A stretch of 7,299 bases of DNA from Clostridiales bacterium (GTDB lineage: Bacteria > Bacillota > Clostridia > Lachnospirales > WQUN01). Shown piece after piece: positions 1-4,982 of this stretch (positions within the stretch are counted from its first letter, which is position 1; each line of letters begins with the position of its first letter). The stretch lies in assembly GCA_031254075.1 (NCBI GenBank), contig JAIRVD010000091.1:1-7299 (forward strand). The letters are read 5' to 3'. A program made the translations under genes and the position numbers. The notes beneath the pieces were generated by a model. It was not told the DNA's origin and did not search any database. It worked only from the letters and a program-made list of their open reading frames with translations.

Positions 1-249
1 GTATGTTCAAGAGGATGAAACGGTCTATAAAATAACCGAAACGACCACTGTAGTGATAACGATAAACCCCGACAACACAAGGCTGTACACCCACGCACAA
101 ATGCGAGACGGTGATTACACCGTGTATATATTGCCCCGATTGACCTCGGTCCGCTCACGTACGGGCATTTGACGACGCTTGCGGGAATTATACCGCTTGA
201 TGAAATTTCGATTAGAGTAGTCGGTTCAATGCTTGACGACGCAAGATAA
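1..249 (+). pseudogene. C-terminal fragment of an unrecognised protein, frameshifted
   Basis: The fragment enters from the left edge. Reading from base 2, an open frame runs to a TGA at 170-172 and includes TTTVVITINPD and MRDGDYTVYI. From about base 142 the plausible continuation lies in a different frame, starting DLGPLTYGHLTTLAG and ending SMLDDAR at the TAA at 247-249. Adding one base to the C run at 134-137 would join both parts into one protein tail of about 82 residues. I therefore see a one-base deletion, either a real mutation or an assembly error in a homopolymer. I do not recognise the family; the first part reads like beta-strand-rich sequence. Its stop codon overlaps the ribosome binding site of the mazE remnant, so the genes were probably in one operon. 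Confidence 0.5.
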
Positions 250-264
250 GGAGGTTTTATAATT
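248..264 (+). promoter_or_regulatory. orphaned ribosome binding site of the mazE remnant
   Basis: A strong AAGGAGGT lies at 248-255. At normal spacing there is no ATG, only ATA (259-261) and ATT (262-264). The reading ATT CAA ACA ACT resembles the Met-Gln-Thr-Thr start common in MazE-type antitoxins, followed two codons later by a stop (277-279). The start codon therefore appears mutated or lost. Confidence 0.45.
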
Positions 265-385
265 CAAACAACTTGTTAAGCCTTATGTAAAGCGAATGAC
301 AATTCAAGAACGCTTTGAATTGTATCCGTCAAATTATATCAAAGAAGATGAAATTGATTGGGGCGAAAATGTCGGGGAGGAAATA
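262..385 (+). pseudogene. mazE: MazE-like antitoxin remnant (C-terminal half)
   Basis: The recognisable part, in the frame with ATG at 296, reads MTIQERFELYPSNYIKEDEI followed by DWGENVGEE. This matches the C-terminal toxin-binding tail of AbrB/MazE-type antitoxins, where a 'T-[IL]-[EQ]-E' helix is followed by an acidic 'E-x-D-x-G-x-P-V-G-x-E' ending. The DNA-binding N-terminal half (the W-G-N-S region expected after the start) is absent: only about 30 bases separate the ribosome binding site from this tail, and a stop at 260-262 blocks this frame. The usual terminal residues after GEE also run straight into mazF-like sequence in another frame. I infer two internal deletions. The short frame could be translated from ATG 296 to a stop at 431-433, but only its first 30 or so codons are antitoxin-like. 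Confidence 0.6.
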
Positions 386-600
386 TCGTTTTTGTTGCAC
401 CTGTCACATCAAAACAAGGAAATTCTGCATTAAATGTGGCTCTTGACGAAACATCTAAAACAAAAGGGGCTGTTTTATGCGCTCACACACGGGCATTAGA
501 CCTTTCAAAACGCCCATACGATTTTATCGAAAAATTGTCAACAGCGAAGCTTAAAGAGGTTTTGGATGTAATCATCAGTCTTGTAGAGCCAAGTGAATAA
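382..600 (+). pseudogene. mazF: MazF/PemK-like toxin remnant (C-terminal part)
   Basis: This frame encodes about 72 residues beginning NIVFVAPVTSK and continuing with KGAVLCAHTRALDL, then FIEKLSTAKLKEVLDVIISL. This is the order seen in the C-terminal two thirds of MazF/PemK endoribonucleases: the strand ending in a 'P-x-T-[ST]' motif, the 'G-x-V-L-x-x-x-x-R-[ST]-[LI]-D' strand, and the final helix. Full-length MazF is about 110 residues. The missing part is the N-terminal strand and loop region with the 'GDI...R-P-x-[VL]-V' signature, which carries one of the catalytic residues, so an active ribonuclease is unlikely. The only in-frame start upstream is a TTG at 358, inside the mazE-like tail. 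In intact modules mazF follows mazE directly, so the deletion junction lies near 374-385. Family assignment is from sequence pattern only. Confidence 0.65.
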
Positions 601-607
601 CAGAAAA

Positions 608-637
608 ACAGAGAAGCACACCAAACGTCCTCTCTGT
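608..637 (+). terminator. weak hairpin downstream of the mazF remnant
   Basis: ACAGAGA (608-614) can pair with TCTCTGT (631-637) across a 16-base loop, 8 bases after the toxin remnant stop. The same left arm can instead pair with a second TCTCTGT at 662-668. There is no solid T run after either, so a terminator role is doubtful. This could be remnant structure only. Confidence 0.25.
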
Positions 638-689
638 CATATTTAGGGCAACAGTACGCTGTCTCTGTCTAATATTTGTGTGGGGGTGC

Positions 690-778
690 AACCTCCGAAA
701 ACCATCGCTTCGTCCGAATTTCAAACGCGCGTTGAGAGCGTTCGCGACGTTTTTCGTCTCAGCGGGTTTTCGGGGGTT
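690..778. other. structured GC-rich intergenic element (candidate RNA or small repeat)
   Basis: In the 274-base gap between the convergent gene sets, AACCTCCGAAAACC (690-703) pairs with GGTTTTCGGGGGTT (765-778) over 14 base pairs including one G-T. After a two-base bulge, CGCT (706-709) pairs with AGCG (761-764). Inside the stem are two hairpins: AACGC/GCGTT (724-728 with 738-742) and GACG/CGTC (746-749 with 755-758). The result is a three-way-junction-like fold. A further CAACG/CGTTG pair (800-804 with 835-839) lies to the right. A 71-codon frame with a GTG start crosses this region (678-893), but it runs into the end of the opposite-strand gene and resembles no protein I know, so I treat it as chance. 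I cannot match the segment to a known riboswitch or insertion sequence; strand of expression is unknown. Confidence 0.35.
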
Positions 779-874
779 ACCTCAGAGTGGTCATTTCATC
801 AACGGAGAAGAAAAATATCAGGAAAACAGCGGCGCGTTGCGGAGTAGTTTAGGATACATACATCAAATTTCCGA

Positions 875-1963
875 CTATGGCGCAGACGCGTGAGCGGATA
901 CAGCCGGTGCTGAAGCCGGCGTATTGCCGCTTGTGGCGGAACGGGATATCGAAACGGTGGAGGTTGCTTCGTTCCAGTCTACGCGCAATCCGATTCCGCT
1001 TTCGGCGATGGCGCGAACGGGCAGCATAGTGCGTCCGTCAATGATTTGCGCGGGAACATCCAAATTACGCGATATGCCGTTTTCGTAAAAGTGTGCGGAA
1101 TCTATTCCTATATTAATGGAATTGATGCCGTCTGCTAAGGTTACGCTCCTTGAGGTTTCATCCCATGAAATCGTAAAACCGAGCCTTTCAAAAACGCCGC
1201 GCACGGGAACGAGCGTTCTGCCGTCTAAGATGATTGGTTGCTGTCCTTCGAAAACTACCGGAACTCCGTCAATAACGACATTTACCACTCTTGCGTTTCT
1301 GATGCGTTCTTGTCTTGCAAGCTCTTCTGCGGCGGCAGCTCTTTCGCTTTCTTGTCTGAGCCTTTCGTTTTCATTTTCATCTAAGCGGCTTAAAATTCTT
1401 CGTGCTTCGTCGATATGACTCTGTTGAATAACGCTTGTGTTTCCGCGGGTTAACGAACCGCGAAGTTGTGAATCGGTAGAGTGGTCGGTAACAATCCAAA
1501 CCGCTGCCTGTCTTACCGGATATGAAGTCGGATTTTCGTCAAAATATCTGACTAAACGTGTCAGTTGATGATGTTGTTCTAATTCCTGCAACTGAAAACC
1601 ATGACTTGAATTAGGAATATCACGCCGAATATTCATGCAAGCGGTGGATACTCTTGTGGTTGAGGTTTGCCCGGCGTTAAGCACAACAGAAACTCCCGAA
1701 GTCACAAGCATGTTTTGCACCGAGCCGGAATTACTTTCAAACCATGTTCCGGCATTAATGTAAACGGTAACGCGAGAACGGCTGTTGTTCGTAATGCGAA
1801 CGTTTGTATGTTCGATGCTGCTTCCTGTGACTTGAACATCTATCGTGCCGCTTGCACTAAGCTGCTGAATGGTTCCCGATGTGTTCGCGTACACTGCAGC
1901 CGTTGAAAATATACATAACGCAATTACGATTGCCGCCGCAAAGATTTTTTTTGTTGTTTTCAT
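875..1963 (-). CDS. secreted stalk-domain protein, shared domain first
   Basis: A 362-residue exported protein of unknown role. Residues 1-26 form a signal peptide (MKTTKK, hydrophobic core, cleavage near VYA-N). Residues 28-194 form a beta-rich domain also found at the end of the 506-residue neighbour; key features are YINAGTWFES, a lone Cys (C109 in ACMN), RLVRYF, QAAVWIVTD and the helix IDEARRIL. Residues 195-224 are a charged, Arg/Glu/Ala-rich probable coiled coil. Residues 225-340 are a stalk domain (Cu_amine_oxidN1-type, PF07833) with its two typical repeats, RTLVPVRGVFERLGF and RTMLPVRAIAESG, each followed by W-[DN]-E. The tail is Ala/Ser/Pro-rich. No sortase motif, lipobox or anchor is seen, so it may bind the wall noncovalently. 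The start is fixed by AAGGAGG at 1971-1977, seven bases from ATG. It is last in the cluster, 68 bases after the three-TM gene. Confidence 0.85.
   Translation of the reverse strand: MKTTKKIFAAAIVIALCIFSTAAVYANTSGTIQQLSASGTIDVQVTGSSIEHTNVRITNNSRSRVTVYINAGTWFESNSGSVQNMLVTSGVSVVLNAGQTSTTRVSTACMNIRRDIPNSSHGFQLQELEQHHQLTRLVRYFDENPTSYPVRQAAVWIVTDHSTDSQLRGSLTRGNTSVIQQSHIDEARRILSRLDENENERLRQESERAAAAEELARQERIRNARVVNVVIDGVPVVFEGQQPIILDGRTLVPVRGVFERLGFTISWDETSRSVTLADGINSINIGIDSAHFYENGISRNLDVPAQIIDGRTMLPVRAIAESGIGLRVDWNEATSTVSISRSATSGNTPASAPAVSAHASAP
1382..1882 (-). repeat. copy A of the duplicated 167-residue domain
   Basis: This segment encodes residues 28-194 of the 362-residue protein and aligns without gaps to residues 340-506 encoded at 3222-3722. 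My manual count gives about 99 identical positions of 167. The two copies are in the same orientation. At DNA level an exact 24-base match occurs at 1391-1414 and 3231-3254, where both encode the IDEARRIL helix. This is an old duplication, not a recent one, since most of the DNA has diverged. Confidence 0.85.
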
Positions 1964-1994
1964 AACAACGCCTCCTTAAATTTTCTTAAAATTA

Positions 1995-2031
1995 CACGTG
2001 AACTGCCCCTACTGCCTTTTGCTCCGTATCC
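1995..2031. repeat. GC-rich intergenic segment, possible dispersed-repeat fragment
   Basis: The 68-base gap between the three-TM gene and the last gene contains a segment from CACGTG (1995-2000) through a run with CTGCCCCTACTGCC to the preceding stop codon. It looks unlike the AT-rich spacers nearby and resembles the short GC-rich intergenic repeats (GTAGGGGC-type half palindromes) common in Clostridia. Only one copy is in the window, so repeat status cannot be shown. Confidence 0.25.
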
Positions 2032-2616
2032 CTATACATCATATTTTGATAAATCAACGCCTTGGCGTTCCACTTTTTCGAATACAGATATTGCTTCGAC
2101 AAGGGAATTACGCAGCACCGATTTCACTTCTTCCATTCCGCGAATCATCATTTGCGCGCTTTTTAATTGATTTTGAATATCCGATTCCGAAAACATATCT
2201 CCGGAAATACGATTACACTCGCGAAGTTTTGATTCGTCGAAATTTCCGCAGCCGTCAAGATAAGACAATGCCGCACGATATCGAACTAAAATGCTCGGTT
2301 TATTTGCGGGTGCGGGAGGTTTGGAAGATGCGGGTGCAGTGCCGGTCGATTGATTTTTTTCCCAATACTCCAAATATCCTTTACCCGCTTTCATTCCCGA
2401 AATCGCAATGGCAAATGATGTGATATACGCAATCACTGCGCAAATATATAATAGAAACCCCGCGTATAAGACATTTGCTAAAAAAGCTCCCAAAATGACA
2501 ATTCCGAACAAACTGACCCAAACGCCGGCGATATATTTACCCGCGCCGGGTTCTCTCGCTTTGCTGAAACGCCCTGCAATCACAACACATAAAACAATTA
2601 AAATAATTTCTAACAT
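2032..2616 (-). CDS. membrane protein with three predicted TM helices and a helical tail
   Basis: A protein of unknown function, 194 residues from the preferred start. Numbering below is from the upstream ATG at 2622, which would give 196. Three hydrophobic segments lie at about residues 4-17, 30-48 and 51-76. They are followed by a Pro/Ala/Lys linker (about 96-110, KPPAPANKP) and a helical soluble tail (111-196) ending SKYDV. The first hydrophobic stretch is short, so two or three spans are possible. Start choice: GGGAGG at 2625-2630 is only 2 bases from the ATG at 2622 but 8 bases from the ATG at 2616, so 2616 is preferred. The gene follows the lipoprotein gene by about 30 bases and precedes the 362-residue stalk protein gene, implying cotranscription. 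I do not recognise a family; the position among secreted proteins suggests an envelope role, which is inference. Confidence 0.75.
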   Translation of the reverse strand: MLEIILIVLCVVIAGRFSKAREPGAGKYIAGVWVSLFGIVILGAFLANVLYAGFLLYICAVIAYITSFAIAISGMKAGKGYLEYWEKNQSTGTAPASSKPPAPANKPSILVRYRAALSYLDGCGNFDESKLRECNRISGDMFSESDIQNQLKSAQMMIRGMEEVKSVLRNSLVEAISVFEKVERQGVDLSKYDV

Positions 2617-2649
2617 TTCCATTTCCTCCCATCATTCCAAATTTTTCAA

Positions 2650-3177
2650 TCAATTTTCCAACGGAACTGTTTCATATTCCAAGGTTTCACCATTGGCAAG
2701 ATAAACGATAATGCGTTCAACTGTTTTGCCTTCTGCGCCTTCGAATCCACATAATGCGGTTGTTCCTTCAAAAATGGTTATGTTGAAAGAAAAATTCAAG
2801 CGCGACCCCGGTGTCGCGGTTACACCGTTAGGAAATCTCATTAAGCCTGCCGAACTTACTATGATACCGCTTTCTAATTCTTCACCGTCGGCAATTATTG
2901 AAACTCCCGCGATGGCAAACTCGCTTGCGGCGGTGAAGGCAACGCCGTCGTCACTCCAACTTATAGAAGAAAACCATTCGTCGGAATTATTCTCGGCGGG
3001 GGCTTCGCCATGAAGGAAAATATCGGGAGCCGGGGTTTCCTCCGGTGTCGGTTCAGGTGTCGGTTCCGGCGTCGGCTCTGCTTCAATGACAGAAATATTC
3101 TCCGCCGGTGTTTGCGTTCCGTTGCAAGCAGTCAAGCACAGTACGGATACGAGCAATAAAAATAAAATTTTTTTCAT
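2650..3177 (-). CDS. lipoprotein with Pro-Glu linker, function unknown
   Basis: A 175-residue predicted lipoprotein. Residues 1-18 are a type II signal peptide: MKK, a Leu-rich core and the lipobox LTAC, with C18 as the lipidated residue. A flexible Pro-Thr-Glu linker (about 35-51, repeats of P-T-P-E) separates the membrane anchor from the rest and is probably used to cross the wall. Residues about 52-175 form a compact beta-rich domain with no family signature I recognise; FSSISWSDDGVAFTA and the final LANGETLEYETVPLEN look like beta-sandwich strands. One Cys, C143, remains in the mature domain. The start is supported by GGAGGA eight bases upstream of the ATG. It lies 41 bases after the 506-residue stalk protein gene and about 27-33 bases before the membrane protein gene, so it sits inside one probable operon. 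Confidence 0.8.
   Translation of the reverse strand: MKKILFLLLVSVLCLTACNGTQTPAENISVIEAEPTPEPTPEPTPEETPAPDIFLHGEAPAENNSDEWFSSISWSDDGVAFTAASEFAIAGVSIIADGEELESGIIVSSAGLMRFPNGVTATPGSRLNFSFNITIFEGTTALCGFEGAEGKTVERIIVYLANGETLEYETVPLEN
3025..3075 (-). repeat. 12-base tandem repeats coding the P-T-P-E linker
   Basis: Imperfect 12-base units encode P-T-P-E repeats at residues 35-51 of the lipoprotein. Such repeats can change linker length by slippage without breaking the frame. Confidence 0.6.
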
Positions 3178-3218
3178 GTAATTCTTCCTCCAATTTTGAA
3201 TTGTTATGGTGAACTCAC

Positions 3219-4739
3219 TTATATTTCCCGTAAAATTCTTCGTGCTTCGTCGATGTGATGCTGTTGAATGACGGGTGAGCCGCCGCGTGTGAGCATGGTG
3301 TTAAGCTGGCTGTTTGTAGCCGAATCTGAAACAATCCAAATGGCAGCTTGTTCAACGGGGTAGGAGGTATTATTATCTTCGAAATATCGCACCAAACGGG
3401 TGAATCGGTGGTCTTGAGCATGTTCCCTTACTTCAAAAGCATCGCTTGATGACGGAATATTGCGATACATATTCATGCAGGCAGAAGCCACTCGTATGGT
3501 TTGGCTTTCCCCCGCGTCGAGCCAAATTTCATATTCGCGCGTTGCCAGCATGTTTTGCACGGCTCCCGTCCTGCTTTCAAACCACGTTCCGGCATTGATG
3601 TAAACCAAAACGGGTATGTTGCGAGTGTTTTCGATACGCACATTTGTATATTCAATGGAAATGCCCGTGATTTGAACCTCAATTGTTCTGTTTCGTCTGA
3701 GCTCTTGAATTGTCCCCTCAATTTCTTGCGGCGTCGGCGTGGCGGTTGGTCTTGGGGTCGCGCTTGGCGCCGGTGTCGCGGTTGGTCTCGGCGTGGCGGT
3801 TGGTCTCGGAGTTGATGCGGGTGTTTGCGAAGGCATTAACGAAAGCAACTGTCCCATCACACTGTTGACATTTACCCACGCGCCGGCTCTTTGACTCGCG
3901 TCTGCGATGGCAAGAACACCACCTTGATACGCAATACCAAATACATGCGTTCCGGAACGTTCGCCGACTACCACTATCACTCCGGAAAAATCAACATCGT
4001 CCCGCGTAATTTCGCTGCTAATCGTATAACTCCCGCGTTCGCCGGTTGCGTGAGAAATAACTGTTCCGTCTGCAAAAAATTCAATGTCCCCGCCCTCCGC
4101 GAAAAAGGGAATGTTAGAAAGATTGACACTTTCGGCTACAAAATCGGCATACAACCATCTTCCGACAAGCGGGTCGTTTGATGCCGAGGCAGCGGGCGTA
4201 GATGTCGGTGCGGGCGTCCGTGCAGGGGTTGGCGCGGGGATGTTTGTCGCGAGCTCTTCCTCGTCCGGTTCATCCGGTTCGTCCGGCTCGGGTACGCTGA
4301 AAATATCCGCAATCAAATTGGCGGAATCCCATTGAACAGCCATTCCCGCGGCTTCGGAGATTGCACGCAACGGAACAACCGTCCTGCCGTTCATTATCTG
4401 CGCGGGAACATCCAATGCAATGGCGGTTCCGTTAGAATACATATAATTGCTTCCGATTTGAATGCTGATAAAACGACCCGTTCTTGATAACGTTGCCGAT
4501 TGCGTTTCGGCATTCCATTCTACGTGAAAGCCCAATGCTTCCATAACCGCGCGAAGCGGAACCAAAACGCGTCCGTCAACGATTACCGGTTGTTGACCGT
4601 CCGCGGGAATAATAACAAACATGTTGTCAATACGAACTCGCGGTGTTTGCGTTTCTGATGCATGGGCAGTTCCGCCGAACACCGTTGTAAAAATTAATAT
4701 AAAAATAATTCCGCTGCATAAACCGATTCTTTTTTTCAT
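3219..4739 (-). CDS. secreted multidomain stalk-domain protein, shared domain last
   Basis: A 506-residue exported protein. Residues 1-28 are a signal peptide (MKKRIG, hydrophobic core, cleavage near AHA-S). Residues 33-147 are a stalk domain (Cu_amine_oxidN1-type, PF07833) with repeats RVLVPLRAVMEALGF and RTVVPLRAISEAAG, each followed by a Trp. An acidic P-E-P-D-E linker (149-162) and a Thr-Pro-Ala linker (168-184) follow. Residues about 189-290 are a small beta domain (LVGRW, IEFFADGTV) that resembles lipocalin-like barrels in pattern only. A Thr-Pro-Arg-Pro repeat linker (310-337) leads to residues 340-506, the same domain as in the 362-residue protein, with C421 in ACMN and Q464 in QAAIW. 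The order is reversed relative to that paralogue. AGGAG at 4748-4752, eight bases upstream, supports the start. It is first in the four-gene cluster. No sortase motif is visible. Binding or structural surface function is likely but unproven. Confidence 0.85.
   Translation of the reverse strand: MKKRIGLCSGIIFILIFTTVFGGTAHASETQTPRVRIDNMFVIIPADGQQPVIVDGRVLVPLRAVMEALGFHVEWNAETQSATLSRTGRFISIQIGSNYMYSNGTAIALDVPAQIMNGRTVVPLRAISEAAGMAVQWDSANLIADIFSVPEPDEPDEPDEEELATNIPAPTPARTPAPTSTPAASASNDPLVGRWLYADFVAESVNLSNIPFFAEGGDIEFFADGTVISHATGERGSYTISSEITRDDVDFSGVIVVVGERSGTHVFGIAYQGGVLAIADASQRAGAWVNVNSVMGQLLSLMPSQTPASTPRPTATPRPTATPAPSATPRPTATPTPQEIEGTIQELRRNRTIEVQITGISIEYTNVRIENTRNIPVLVYINAGTWFESRTGAVQNMLATREYEIWLDAGESQTIRVASACMNMYRNIPSSSDAFEVREHAQDHRFTRLVRYFEDNNTSYPVEQAAIWIVSDSATNSQLNTMLTRGGSPVIQQHHIDEARRILREI
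3222..3722 (-). repeat. copy B of the duplicated 167-residue domain
   Basis: This segment encodes residues 340-506 of the 506-residue protein and is the partner of 1382-1882. Both copies keep the single Cys, the QAA[IV]WIV motif 43 residues later and the IDEARRIL helix. Here the domain is C-terminal, behind a Thr-Pro linker; in the partner it directly follows the signal peptide. Confidence 0.85.
3729..3812 (-). repeat. 18-base tandem repeats coding the T-P-R-P-T-A linker
   Basis: About 4.5 imperfect 18-base units encode T-P-R-P-T-A / T-P-A-P-S-A at residues 310-337 of the large stalk protein. They separate the beta domain from the shared domain and are a likely site of length variation between strains. 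Confidence 0.7.
4254..4295 (-). repeat. 9-base repeats coding the acidic P-D-E linker
   Basis: Short repeats encode P-E-P-D-E-P-D-E-P-D-E-E-E at residues 149-162, forming a rigid acidic spacer after the stalk domain. Confidence 0.55.
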
Positions 4740-4817
4740 TTAAATCACTCCTATTTTTTATTCTGTTACATACAATAAATGAATTGGTCAGCATGAAGCA
4801 CACAAATTTTTCTCGTT

Positions 4818-4877
4818 TTAACGTTTTATTTTGGCAAAACTTAATAAACCCGCTTCGACTGCTAAAACAGGTATCAT
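4818..4877 (-). CDS. 19-codon leader-like ORF
   Basis: A 19-residue frame, MIPVLAVEAGLLSFAKIKR, starts at an ATG with a strong AAAGAGGTG (4882-4890) four bases upstream and ends at TAA 4818-4820. It lies 78 bases ahead of the 506-residue stalk protein gene in the same direction, right behind a candidate promoter. The good ribosome binding site in an otherwise empty gap is the main reason to list it. The peptide is hydrophobic with a basic end. It shows no run of one amino acid codon, so classic amino-acid attenuation is not suggested. It may be a leader peptide, a small membrane protein, or the 5' stump of a lost gene. Confidence 0.4.
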   Translation of the reverse strand: MIPVLAVEAGLLSFAKIKR

Positions 4878-4897
4878 AAAGCACCTCTTTCTGAATT

Positions 4898-4925
4898 TTT
4901 ATATAATTTCGCTACACAAATCCAA
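4898..4925 (-). promoter_or_regulatory. candidate promoter for the four-gene surface cluster
   Basis: On the minus strand, TTGGAT (4920-4925) and TATAAA (4898-4903) are 16 bases apart, a fair sigma-A-type match with a good -10 and weak -35. Transcription would start near 4891, just before the leader-like ORF. The 243-base gap is the longest between minus-strand genes, which fits a new transcription unit starting here. Confidence 0.4.
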
Positions 4926-4955
4926 GCATAACACAGCATGTGTGCATTTCTATGC
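4926..4955. promoter_or_regulatory. inverted repeat just upstream of the candidate -35 box
   Basis: ACACA (4931-4935) and TGTGT (4939-4943) form a 5-base stem with a 3-base centre. The flanking GCATA (4926-4930) and TATGC (4951-4955) extend it with a 7-base bulge. Its place directly upstream of the -35 would suit an activator site. It is not followed by a T run on the minus strand, so it is a poor terminator for the glucanase gene. Confidence 0.25.
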
Positions 4956-4982
4956 CACTCACCCGTAAATCACAAAAAAAAA

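Noticed and set aside
678..893. Open frame of 71 codons on the + strand with a GTG start
   Set aside because: It overlaps the end of the 362-residue gene on the other strand, has no ribosome binding site and no recognisable protein pattern; the hairpin structure explains the region better.
3473..3815. Long open frames opposite or across the shared domain and the Thr-Pro repeats on both strands
   Set aside because: They mirror the codon bias and repeats of the real 506-residue gene and lack their own ribosome binding sites.
875..4739. True copper amine oxidase activity for the stalk-domain proteins
   Set aside because: Only the N-terminal-like stalk repeats are present; there is no catalytic oxidase domain or topaquinone motif.
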